From contig JAIXOJ010000126.1 in assembly GCA_027486835.1 (NCBI GenBank), positions 1 through 41,719 of the forward strand: DNA of 41,719 nucleotides, written 5' to 3'. Every line of letters begins with the position of its first letter. Position 1 is the stretch's first letter. Of the stretch, positions 34,143 through 41,301 are shown one piece after another. The position numbers and the translations under genes were made by a program. The DNA comes from Chitinophagaceae bacterium. Lineage in GTDB: Bacteria; Bacteroidota; Bacteroidia; Chitinophagales; Chitinophagaceae. The notes beneath the pieces are model-generated. The model worked only from the letters and a program-made list of their open reading frames with translations, did not search any database and was not told where the DNA came from.

Positions 34143-34285
34143 AAAGTTCCGAGTGCCGTAAATGAAAGTTACTTCGACTCTTAATCTGCAGGTAGTGGGT
34201 TCGATTCCCACTGGTACTAGTAATGGTACTATAGCTCACTGGTAGAGCTGCATGTTCTTTCATTGCTTGTTGCCTTGGGATTTTT
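34143..34285 (+). ncRNA. Y-RNA-like gene 6 of 6 (YrlA-type, full permuted tRNA mimic)
   Basis: Helix 1 AAAGTTCCGAG (34143-34153) with CTTGGGATTTT (34274-34284), 11 bp including G-U. Loop 5' TGCCGTA (34154-34160), 3' GCTTGTTGC (34265-34273). Helix 2 AATGAAAG (34161-34168) with CTTTCATT (34257-34264), perfect. Insert: T-arm GTGGG-TTCGATT-CCCAC (34195-34211), acceptor TGGTACTA twice (34212-34219 and 34224-34231), which pairs with itself around a GTAA (GNRA) tetraloop, then TA and D-arm GCTC-ACTGGTA-GAGC (34234-34248). Ends in a T-run, so helix 1 plus the T-run could also terminate transcription. Confidence 0.9.
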
Positions 34286-34435
34286 ATTGAATTACTGGAT
34301 AAAGCTTAGTTGCTTCTTTTCAATTGATGAGCAAGCAATAAGATTAAGTGGTTGTAGATTATACTGGTTTTCAAATCGCGAATCGGGAGATTTGCGGATA
34401 GGTTTGACTTAGTCTGGAGATTAAGCGGGGTACAA

Positions 34436-35149
34436 TTAATCGTCAGTTATTGTATAAACAATTGGAATTAACGTATATGCTCTACCTTTTGAATCCTTAA
34501 TTTGAATATCAGCAAGAGTAATAGTGCACCCTTTAATTACTTTCCTGAACACTCTTTGAATCAGATCATCAAAATAATTTGACTTTAATTCCCATATTAT
34601 GGGCTGGCAAGAATTACGCCAAGTAGGATCTGATATAACAATGATCATTTTAGTAATCTGATATGATTCAGATATATCAAATTTCTTTGCTTTTCTTAAT
34701 ATCCGCAAGGGAACAGTCCGTCGCTTACAGTCATCATGATATCTTCCATAGCCTTCTATATCTATCTCTGGTTGATTTTGTATTTTAGCAACCTTATCCC
34801 ACATGGGTTTGGGGATTACATAAAACTCCCTGTTATTCAAAAACTCTAAACCAGTGCCATTCTTCCTAAAAACCGAAACAGTAACTTTTCCAGGGTTTAA
34901 CCCACTGAATTTAAAATGACCATTTACTATCCCGCTATCTTCATTTTCGAGTTTGCCTTGTGTACTTTTATATACAAGTGTGCTCATCGGGTCTCGTGCT
35001 GCTGTTATGTGAAAACAATTTACGTGGTTAGCGTATAATGTTGACTCCTCATCTCTACCAATTTTAATCGTTTTATCAACTTCTACTGCTTGGGAATTCG
35101 CCTGAAGCGCTATTATTATCTGTAGGCAAGAAATAAGTAGATATTTCAT
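34436..35149 (-). CDS. Exported protein with GldM-like C-terminal domains
   Basis: 237 residues, signal peptide KYLLISCLQIIIALQANSQA. Residues about 25-115 look like an Ig-like/GldM third-type domain (IKIGRDEESTLYANHVNCFHI, FKFSGLNPGKVTVSVFRKNG, REFYVIPKP). Residues about 140-237 resemble the GldM C-terminal domain (TVPLRILRKAKKFDISESYQI ... IKGCTITLADIQIKDSKGRA). GldM itself is a long inner-membrane motor protein of gliding/T9SS with an N-terminal helix and coiled coil. These are absent, so this is a stand-alone paralogue with unknown role. The match is by pattern only. Confidence 0.6.
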   Translation of the reverse strand: MKYLLISCLQIIIALQANSQAVEVDKTIKIGRDEESTLYANHVNCFHITAARDPMSTLVYKSTQGKLENEDSGIVNGHFKFSGLNPGKVTVSVFRKNGTGLEFLNNREFYVIPKPMWDKVAKIQNQPEIDIEGYGRYHDDCKRRTVPLRILRKAKKFDISESYQITKMIIVISDPTWRNSCQPIIWELKSNYFDDLIQRVFRKVIKGCTITLADIQIKDSKGRAYTLIPIVYTITDD

Positions 35150-35215
35150 AAGTAAATGATTATTTCGGCTAACACCTTAATATCTGCAACATGCACTGAA
35201 TAAATGTTTGACCGA

Positions 35216-35518
35216 CTATTTTATGATTTCCTCTAGCTTGGACGGATCTTGGCGTCCATCCCAAACTGACAAAATATTGATTGAATTTTCCGTAAGCTCA
35301 TAAATCAATAGATAGTCTTTAACAATCTTAATTCTTATTGAAGCAACATCTGTTGCCCTTCCAATGTAAGGATGTTCTCTGAGTAGCTGAATAGCTTCTT
35401 TGAAAAGTTGATTCAACTTTCGACTATAACGGTTGGATTGATTGCGTTCCGACCAATACGCTAAAATTTCTTTTTTATCTTTTTGTGCACCTAAAGACCA
35501 AATTACTCGCTTAGCCAT
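35216..35518 (-). CDS. RelE/ParE-family toxin
   Basis: 100 residues with the family pattern: an N-terminal VIWSLGAQKDKKEILAYWSERN helix pair, HPYIGRATDVASIRIKIVKDYLLIYELTENSINILSVWDGRQDP strands, in the ParE/RelE order. ParE members poison gyrase and RelE members cut mRNA at the ribosome; which applies is unclear. Its start overlaps the end of the antitoxin gene by 16 bp, the normal antitoxin-first order, so the pair is one transcript. Confidence 0.9.
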   Translation of the reverse strand: MAKRVIWSLGAQKDKKEILAYWSERNQSNRYSRKLNQLFKEAIQLLREHPYIGRATDVASIRIKIVKDYLLIYELTENSINILSVWDGRQDPSKLEEIIK

Positions 35519-35739
35519 TCGTCGATTTCCTTATTAGATTCTTCATCGGTTAAATACGCTCCACGGTTTATTTGTTTCCTTCCTTCTTCAATGGCCATCT
35601 TTTGTTTATCATTTAGCATATAAACATCCGATTCTACAATTGCGGCTTCCAGAAGCCTTGATGCTTCCTCGAGTAGTTTATCGTCATTAGTTAACTGAAT
35701 TTTTTCAATTAGAAGTCTTCGTAATTCTATTGTTGACAT
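35503..35739 (-). CDS. Antitoxin of the RelE/ParE pair
   Basis: 78 residues, acidic. The helical N-terminal half (TIELRRLLIEKIQLTNDDKLLEEASRLL) and an unstructured C-terminal half (KMAIEEGRKQINRGAYLTDEE, ending EIDEWLSE) are typical of antitoxins that wrap a ParE/RelE toxin. It lies directly upstream of the toxin with a 16-bp overlap. A TGTTAGCAT word lies just before the start (about 35744-35752), shared with the DUF262 gene upstream region. Autoregulation is expected but no operator was identified. Confidence 0.85.
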   Translation of the reverse strand: MSTIELRRLLIEKIQLTNDDKLLEEASRLLEAAIVESDVYMLNDKQKMAIEEGRKQINRGAYLTDEESNKEIDEWLSE

Positions 35740-36029
35740 ATTGTTAGCATTTAGTCAAATTTAAGAAAGACAACCAATTCGTCCATTGTTAAAATGGTTG
35801 CTCTTCGTTTAGTTATTAACTATAAAACCTTGTTTTTCTTAGAGAATCGACATTCCTTAAGCCGATAACAGAAGTTGACAATGGCAATATTGCTTGTGTG
35901 TTATTCACTAGCTCATTTGATTGCTTCATAACAACTTTCCGATAACCCGTATATCCCAATCCTAGTTGTCTATTTAGAATAAACGCCCTTCTAAACAGAT
36001 TAAAAAGCGTTGGTAGTTAAGGACGTCCT

Positions 36030-36101
36030 AAGTAAATGGTATTTGGAAAACCCTATTATCTGTTCCGACAAAATGCCCTGCGGAACATTTTGTAAAGCGG
36101 A
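36030..36101. repeat. Interspersed ~72-bp repeat, copy A
   Basis: Shares with copies B and C the frame AAGTAAATGG-ATTTGGAAA, a CTGTTC word, an AAAATG/CATTTT pair and a terminal AGCGGA. Here TGTTCC/GGAACA and CAAAATG/CATTTTG pair in an interleaved order. Confidence 0.85.
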
Positions 36102-36194
36102 CGGTGTATTAAGCGAAGCCACACGCGGCACGCGTGCGGGAGCAGAGAGTTGATTTGACGTGCGCCAGCGGGGGGTGAATAAAAAGCACAGATT

Positions 36195-36267
36195 TAAGCA
36201 AATGGGATTTGGAAATCTCAATTGCCTGTTCAAACGAAATGCCTTTGAGAACATTTTGACCAGCGGA
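36195..36267. repeat. Interspersed ~72-bp repeat, copy B
   Basis: TAAGCAAATGGGATTTGGAA at the start and GACCAGCGGA at the end. Pairs TGTTC/GAACA and CGAAATG/CATTTTG (one G-U). It lies 12 bp beyond the stop of the lipoprotein gene. Confidence 0.88.
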
Positions 36268-36279
36268 TTTTTTCATATC

Positions 36280-36738
36280 CTATTCCCAATCGCACCAACA
36301 TCCAGATATTACGGGTAACTTACTTTTCACGAATTGGTTACCAGCAAATTCTATTAGTGTATCATTTACTCTATAAAAAACCTCGATATTCTTAAATCGC
36401 TCAACGAGTACACGTCCTCCTACTTTTACTTTCCCAATTTGATTACATATGTTATTAAAGGCATTTTCTTGATTAACATAAATAGTGTCCTTACTTAAAG
36501 TCAAAGAACCCGGATAAATTACTCCCCAGATTGAATCTTTGCTTTTAATAATCATTTCATTTTGACAAAATTTTACATCATCAAAAGCCTTTTCCCAATG
36601 AATCTTTTGCATAGTCCAATATTCATTACAAACAAAGGCTTTTGTTAATAATTGATTGTTTGGCTGATTATTGCATGAATCGAAAAGAAGCAGGAAAGAA
36701 AAACCTAGTATAATATTAGATGTATTTAATTGCTTCAT
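36280..36738 (-). CDS. Small putative lipoprotein
   Basis: 152 residues. The N-terminal hydrophobic stretch NIILGFSFLLLFDSC ends in a cysteine (C22) followed by an Asn/Gln-rich NNQPNNQL spacer, resembling a signal peptidase II site, although aspartate at -2 is unusual. The rest is a mixed alpha/beta region (FCQNEMIIKSKDSIWGVIYP, VRVNDTLIEFAGNQFVKSKL-like strands) ending GCWCDWE. I do not recognise the family. It is on the same strand as the orphan antitoxin upstream, 36 bp away, and may have replaced its toxin. Confidence 0.65.
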   Translation of the reverse strand: MKQLNTSNIILGFSFLLLFDSCNNQPNNQLLTKAFVCNEYWTMQKIHWEKAFDDVKFCQNEMIIKSKDSIWGVIYPGSLTLSKDTIYVNQENAFNNICNQIGKVKVGGRVLVERFKNIEVFYRVNDTLIEFAGNQFVKSKLPVISGCWCDWE

Positions 36739-36774
36739 GTAACAGATTTAGTGTTTCCTTGGATATTTCTTTTT

Positions 36775-37005
36775 TCATTTGAACATCTTTCTGCTCTGGC
36801 GGATTTCCTCAATGATTCCCTCAGCAGATTTACTCGATTCAAATGCACCAAAAGCTTTCTTGAATGATGATTCTTTTTTGGTTAAATCAGTTTTTATAGA
36901 AGCTGTTAACTTGCTTATGAGCTCAAGTTTATTGTTGGTACTTAAATTATCTAAAAGTCCAACATAGGCATCAATAATTGTGGTATTTATTTCAGTTGTT
37001 TTCAT
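36775..37005 (-). CDS. Antitoxin-like small protein without a partner
   Basis: 76 residues from the ATG at 37005 (MKTTEINTTIIDAYVGLLDN). The pattern of two helices (IIDAYVGLLDNLSTNNKLELISKLTASIKTD) and the tail FGAFESSKSAEGIIEEIRQSRKMF resembles antitoxins normally followed by an overlapping PIN-domain toxin. Downstream only a 20-codon frame (ATG at 36776, ending just before the lipoprotein start) is found, with no PIN motif. It therefore seems an orphan, and a few of the usual last residues after R-x-F may also be lost. Family match is by pattern only. Confidence 0.6.
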   Translation of the reverse strand: MKTTEINTTIIDAYVGLLDNLSTNNKLELISKLTASIKTDLTKKESSFKKAFGAFESSKSAEGIIEEIRQSRKMFK

Positions 37006-37287
37006 TGTGCAGAAATTTTGTGAAAGCACCAAATATGGTAATTTACGCTCAAACTATGTACTATACAGTTACTCTCGGCTCATAAAAGAAGTACACTCAT
37101 TGCAATAATGCTGCTATTTTATTTTTACACCAAAAAATTTTACGTCATTCCTTAACCCACTAAAATAAATCAGAATTATTGTGGAATCTTTGAAGAAATA
37201 TCAATCAGTTTAATGAAAAGCTAAGACCTAGATTAAAGGCACAAGCAATTTACTTTCGCCAGCGATGAAATAAGAAAGCATATATCT

Positions 37288-37360
37288 AAGTAAGTGGGAT
37301 TTGGAAACCCCTATTATCTGTTCAAACGAAATGCCCATTGGAACATTTCGGCCAGCGGGA
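37288..37360. repeat. Interspersed ~72-bp repeat, copy C
   Basis: AAGTAAGTGGGATTTGGAAA at the start and GGCCAGCGGGA at the end. Pairs TGTTC/GAACA and CGAAATG/CATTTCG; compared with copy A (CAAAATG/CATTTTG) this is a compensatory change. Confidence 0.88.
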
Positions 37361-37411
37361 AGCACTATTGCTGAATTTATTCCGTCTGCAAGCACTTTCC
37401 TAAAAACTTTT

Positions 37412-37427
37412 GTTGGCTGCTGTGCTA
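37412..37427 (+). repeat. 16-bp inverted repeat left of the DUF262 gene
   Basis: GTTGGCTGCTGTGCTA. Its inverted partner, with 15 of 16 bases matching, is at 39178-39193. Together they bracket the whole DUF262 gene. Confidence 0.75.
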
Positions 37428-37438
37428 TTCAATTACAG

Positions 37439-39136
37439 TCATTCCAACTTGAAACGATTAATGCAAAAGTCAACAATCATATTCCTTCTGTTGTCCACGT
37501 TTAGCTTATTAAAACTTCCTTTTTGAATTTCGCCTGCTAAATTTCTGGTGTTAGTATTTATAGATTTTAGATAACCGTCAACTTTATTTATTGGAGGTAG
37601 ATTTCCTAAGCCAATATTTAAACTCTTTTCTAAAAGACCAAGATTTCCTAACCGATTTTTTTCAAGCTCGTAGTCTTCAGCAAAACCATATGAACTTGTG
37701 TCAAAATTTGGTTCTTTACTAAAAACATGCTCTACCTGGAAATCTTTATACGTTTCTATATCAGGATTATCATTACTAAACTCTGAAAGAATATATTTTA
37801 CTGCTCCATTACCATATATCGCACCATCAAGATAAGTTCTAAAAACATGGTTGTTTACAAATTTCTCACTAAAGTTTATTAAGTGTTCTTTTATTTCCTC
37901 AACGTTTAAATCATTTTCTGATATAAATGAACTTAACCAGTACATATCTGCAATTGGATTAGTACCTCTTAACTTATAAACCCTTACCTCAATAGTTTCT
38001 AAAATTGGTAATAAGGCATCAAGTTTACCTTGCATGTAAAGTCTGACCAAAATAGGATAAAGCGTTGCTGTAAATTCCAAGTATCTAAATGGTTTTTGAA
38101 ATATTGACTTTGTTTCAATTTCTTTTACAAGGTTTGAATAACTAACGGCAAAACTTTCAAAGTCATATAAATACTCTATTATGAAACTTTCCAATTCACT
38201 TGGCTTTTCTTTGAGTTCCTCACATTTGAGCTTTAAATTATCAAATATTGTATCTGCACCGTCTCTATTATTCCAAGTTGAAGGAAAAAGTCTTCTTGAT
38301 GAATAATAATGCTGTGTAAAAATTGTATTTTCTTCAATTCTACCTAAAATTGATAACTTATCCCTATAAACTAAAAGGTCGTCATAAGAGTCAAATATTT
38401 TTTCAAAACTTTCATTAATCATGTCGTTTAATTCTTCGTTTAAGTGAAGAGTCGAATAAAGCATTAAAATACTTTTAGTTTTGTCTAATATTCTTAAGGG
38501 TAATCCTCTGTCGTTTATTATTGAAAACATTTTAACTGCTTGAGCTTGACTTTCAACATTGAATACTAAAACTTCAATACGGTCACGAATGAAAATTATT
38601 CTTTGTTCAACTTCTTGTTCTGTCAATGCATTAGCTAAAGCGACAAATAGCTTTTTTGCAGAAAACATAAATTTTTGACTTCTCTTGTTTATCTCTTCTA
38701 TTTCATTTTGCTTGCTTTCTTCTTGCTCTCCTTCAAACAAAAGTTTTTTTAAAAATTCTCCGTCTACTCCAAGAGGATGTAATTTTAAATTGTCTTTACT
38801 CCCAATAAAAGCTGATAGCAGCTTGCTTTTAACATCTTCATTTGTTAGTTTGTCTATTAAAACTTTAAGCAAAATGAATATTGTAGTTATTCGTTGTTGT
38901 CCATCAATTATTTCATAGAATGTATCTGTTGATAGTCCAACAGTTTTATTTTCTTTAAATGAAAGCGTTCCAACAAAATGATTCATGTCGTCTTTAATAC
39001 TTTCTTCAATGTCCTGCCAAAGTGCTTTTCTTTCCGTGTCTGTCCAACTATATTTTCTTTGATATGTTGGAATGGTAAACCTATTTCCATTAAAAATTGA
39101 ACCAATTTTCTCTGTTTGACTTTTTGTAATTGACAT
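37439..39136 (-). CDS. DUF262/DUF1524 protein, GmrSD-like restriction nuclease
   Basis: 565 residues. The DUF262 N-terminal domain has IPTYQRKYSW at 22-31 and DGQQRITT at 78-85, the ParB-like nucleotide-binding signatures of GmrS. The middle is helical. The C-terminal DUF1524 part has an HNH-type pattern, FQVEHVFSK (E469-H470) and N498 in RLGNLGLL. GmrSD-type enzymes are nucleotide-dependent type IV restriction systems against modified phage DNA, and single-polypeptide fusions like this are common in defence islands. It is flanked by 16-bp inverted repeats and lies next to an unknown 303-residue gene on the same strand. Confidence 0.87.
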   Translation of the reverse strand: MSITKSQTEKIGSIFNGNRFTIPTYQRKYSWTDTERKALWQDIEESIKDDMNHFVGTLSFKENKTVGLSTDTFYEIIDGQQRITTIFILLKVLIDKLTNEDVKSKLLSAFIGSKDNLKLHPLGVDGEFLKKLLFEGEQEESKQNEIEEINKRSQKFMFSAKKLFVALANALTEQEVEQRIIFIRDRIEVLVFNVESQAQAVKMFSIINDRGLPLRILDKTKSILMLYSTLHLNEELNDMINESFEKIFDSYDDLLVYRDKLSILGRIEENTIFTQHYYSSRRLFPSTWNNRDGADTIFDNLKLKCEELKEKPSELESFIIEYLYDFESFAVSYSNLVKEIETKSIFQKPFRYLEFTATLYPILVRLYMQGKLDALLPILETIEVRVYKLRGTNPIADMYWLSSFISENDLNVEEIKEHLINFSEKFVNNHVFRTYLDGAIYGNGAVKYILSEFSNDNPDIETYKDFQVEHVFSKEPNFDTSSYGFAEDYELEKNRLGNLGLLEKSLNIGLGNLPPINKVDGYLKSINTNTRNLAGEIQKGSFNKLNVDNRRNMIVDFCINRFKLE

Positions 39137-39177
39137 AATTTAATTTTATATTTTTTTGATTTATAAATGCTGTTTGT

Positions 39178-39193
39178 TAGCATAGCAGCCAAC
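39178..39193 (-). repeat. 16-bp inverted repeat right of the DUF262 gene
   Basis: Reads TAGCATAGCAGCCAAC on the plus strand, the inverted partner of 37412-37427 with one mismatch. Confidence 0.75.
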
Positions 39194-39195
39194 GA

Positions 39196-39385
39196 ACAAG
39201 GCTTGGCGATGGTGGGGCTTTGAGTTGGGTTACGCTGGGCTGTCGAACGTTGAATGGTGATAATAAAGTTGAATTTAAATAACTGCTGTTCGGTTGAGTT
39301 CTGTCGAGCTGGAACCGAAGAAGAATAAAGTTTCCAAAGTTGAAATACGAGTTTTGTCGCCCCCCACTATTGCCAAACCTCTTGT
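39196..39385. repeat. Imperfect long inverted repeat between DUF262 gene and its neighbour
   Basis: The arm ACAAGGCTTGGCGATGGTGG... (39196-39217) is matched in inverted form by 39362-39385 (ending TGCCAAACCTCTTGT), with about 18 of 22 bases pairing and one or two gaps. About 145 bp lie between. The right arm ends on the stop codon of the gene at 39385-40296. The layout recalls the terminal recombination site of a gene cassette. Confidence 0.65.
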
Positions 39386-40296
39386 TACGCAACGTTGTTC
39401 TCTTCAAGCAGTTTGTCATTTAGGGATTTATGAAATTCGTAAGTTTCTGTAACCATTTGTTTATAGATTTTTGAAAAGGTTGCGTCTGGTCGAAGTTTTA
39501 AATTTTTCAGAACATTGTCGTAATGTGATTGCATTTCTCTATGGTCAGCCCAAAGTCGCAGATCATACAAATAATAAAGAGGAGCAATAATGTTGTCTTC
39601 TACTTTTAAAATGTTCTTGATAAATTTCTCTAAGAGTTTTAGTCCTTTATTTCCTTTTTCAATAACAACTCCATTATCAGTTAATACTTTTTTTAATCCA
39701 TCCACATTTAAGTCTTCAATAAGTTCTTCATTCCAATAACTTAGGAATCGTTTTATGTCGTCTTCAGAATTAAACACAATTCTTTTGAATTTACTGCATA
39801 AGCCGATGATGTCTGATACTTCGCGTTCGGTTGTTTTATATAAACTAAAACCAGATAGTTCCGTGGTCAGTTTGCTTAATTTTGTTTTGAATAATATGAG
39901 TTCGACTTCTCTTATTGGGTCTGTAAACTCAGCATTGATTTGTGCTTCATAAAATTCAGATTTGATATTTCCATCAGAATCAATATTGTTCGATTCTAAA
40001 TATTGAATTTCTTTTGGGTCAAGTTTATTGATGTCGCCAAGCCAAGCGATTACTTTGCTGTTAGGGTTTATTCCAAAAGGGAAATCGGAGTCAAACTCAT
40101 AATTTGGGTCTTCGGGGCAATTAATTGTTCCGTAAGTTTCGCTACAAAATTCACACATATATCTTGGGTCGTAAAAATACCTGACTAAAACGTGTATGTC
40201 AAAAAATACTGGTGTCAAGAAAGGTGTTCCTTTTTCCCAAGGTCTTGAAAGTCCGGGAATATTTTTAGTGTCGTTTATGTTGAATTTAAATGCCAT
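39385..40296 (-). CDS. Protein of unknown function next to the DUF262 nuclease
   Basis: 303 residues from the ATG at 40296 (MAFKFNINDTKNIPGLSRPW). An in-frame ATG at 40392 would add 32 residues of doubtful character. It contains a possible zinc-binding cluster C48-x-x-C51-x8-C60 (YMCEFCSETYGTINCP). The remainder is acidic and helical (EVELILFKTKLSKLTTELSG, KRFLSYWNEELIEDLNVDGL, KLRPDATFSKIYKQMVTETY). I do not recognise the family. Same strand, codon style and low GC as the DUF262 gene, so it may be either a second cassette or a partner protein. Confidence 0.75.
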   Translation of the reverse strand: MAFKFNINDTKNIPGLSRPWEKGTPFLTPVFFDIHVLVRYFYDPRYMCEFCSETYGTINCPEDPNYEFDSDFPFGINPNSKVIAWLGDINKLDPKEIQYLESNNIDSDGNIKSEFYEAQINAEFTDPIREVELILFKTKLSKLTTELSGFSLYKTTEREVSDIIGLCSKFKRIVFNSEDDIKRFLSYWNEELIEDLNVDGLKKVLTDNGVVIEKGNKGLKLLEKFIKNILKVEDNIIAPLYYLYDLRLWADHREMQSHYDNVLKNLKLRPDATFSKIYKQMVTETYEFHKSLNDKLLEENNVA

Positions 40297-40824
40297 AGTT
40301 ATTGTTTGTTGTTGTCGTCTTACAATGTTGCATAACTCATAAATATACGAAGTCCTAAAGATTTCTAAACTTTCGCAATTTTCGCAAACCATTCAAAATC
40401 AGAAGGAGCTTACAAATAATAGACGCAAGTATATTCACTATAATATTCTACTTCGCAAATGCGAAAATAGGGAAATCCATATAAAGGATTATCATTTTAC
40501 CCCACACCTTTGTGTATATTTTAAATCAACCATTCAACTTCAAACCAAGCCAAACGATGTGATTTTAATTACATCAACAAACACAGCAGCTTCATTTTCA
40601 ACGAAAAAAACACCAAAATTGGCATGATGATTTCATCTACTTGTGTTTTTTGCATCTCTAAGTTGTCCGATACCTACAAATAAGTGAGTAGAAACGGCCT
40701 TTTCTTTTCCCGATGCTAAAAAATGTTGTGATTTAAGCGAGAAAAAGTAAAAAACATGGTTGCAAATATTTTTTTGATTAGAATCAAATCATTCCCATAT
40801 TTTTGACTTCCAGATACGATTCAC
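40297..40824. other. Non-coding gap
   Basis: 528 bp, strongly A+T rich. No coding frame, RNA gene or repeat is recognised. It separates the accessory island from the right-hand part of the window. Confidence 0.5.
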
Positions 40825-40953
40825 CTAAAAACTGTTTAGTATGTTCCTACTTATTCCCTCGCTGGCAAGCCTGAATAAAAAGCCTATAACCAGCAAAAAA
40901 ATGCCTAGCACTCGGGTAAAGAGCAATACCCCAAATGTGCTTCCTAGTTTCAT
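40825..40953 (-). pseudogene. C-terminal fragment resembling a MarC-family membrane protein
   Basis: The frame gives MKLGSTFGVLLFTRVLGIFL then a second hydrophobic half and a short tail (about 42 residues). The L-G-x-x-G-x-x-x-x-T-R-x-x-G pattern followed by a hydrophobic helix resembles the last helix of MarC proteins, which are about 200 residues long. The rest of the protein is absent: upstream the frame runs into unrelated sequence and 41-bp repeats. It is most likely a remnant. Confidence 0.4.
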
Positions 40954-41021
40954 TAACTTTTTTGAATTCTTCACACTCGTTCTTGCACTCAGCCGACTGC
41001 GGCAGTTAGCAGGCTGAAATT

Positions 41022-41154
41022 TGATTTTTATTGCCATTCCTTAACGGCGCAGCTATAAAAATCAATTTTTACTACCATTCCTTAACGGCGCAGCTATAAA
41101 AATCAATTTTTACTGCCATTCCTTAACGGCGCAGCTATAAAAATCAATTTTTAC
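41022..41154. repeat. 41-bp tandem repeat with internal inverted repeats, three units
   Basis: The word CCATTCCTTAACGGCGCAGC starts at 41034, 41075 and 41116. Each unit is bounded by TGATTTTTAT and ATAAAAATCA-type words (exact inverted complements at 41022-41031 and 41055-41064), so each unit can form a hairpin. It lies upstream of the gene at 41302. Confidence 0.9.
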
Positions 41155-41301
41155 CGGCATGCCACATGTAGGTTACTCTTTAAAGCTATTAATGGATCCT
41201 GAATATCAAAAAATTATCACAAATAGGTAGCTATAAGCAATGCTAACTATTTTAATGTAAAATCTAGCCTTACTCATTTTTAACAATTTAATCATTTTAT
41301 C

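Larger units (their letters stand above)
35740..36279. other. 540-bp gap with two copies of an interspersed repeat
   Basis: It holds repeat copies at 36030-36101 and 36195-36267 and, between them, a GC-rich block (36105-36180) containing the palindrome GCACGCGTGC (36128-36137). The GC content of this block is clearly above its surroundings. No coding frame is convincing. Confidence 0.6.
37033..37438. other. Gap with repeat copy C and a cassette-end word
   Basis: The 406 bp hold repeat copy C (37288-37360) and the 16-bp word GTTGGCTGCTGTGCTA (37412-37427), which recurs inverted upstream of the DUF262 gene. No gene is seen. Confidence 0.55.

Noticed and set aside
33790-34248. Ordinary tRNA genes (several perfect T-arms and D-arms)
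   Set aside because: The arms come in the order T-arm, acceptor, D-arm, with no anticodon arm between D and T. They are enclosed in a Y-RNA scaffold next to rsr, so permuted tRNA mimics explain them better.
33551-34263. Short open frames within the RNA array
   Set aside because: They are frames of 60-75 codons through structured RNA elements, on both strands, with no protein-like features.
35954-36254. 84-codon minus-strand frame over the GC-rich block
   Set aside because: It spans two repeat copies and the palindromic block, and has no protein-like composition.
39178-39385. Classical integron attC site
   Set aside because: The layout is similar, but the GTTRRRY/RYYYAAC cores are not exact and no integrase is in the window, so only a cassette-like hypothesis is reported.
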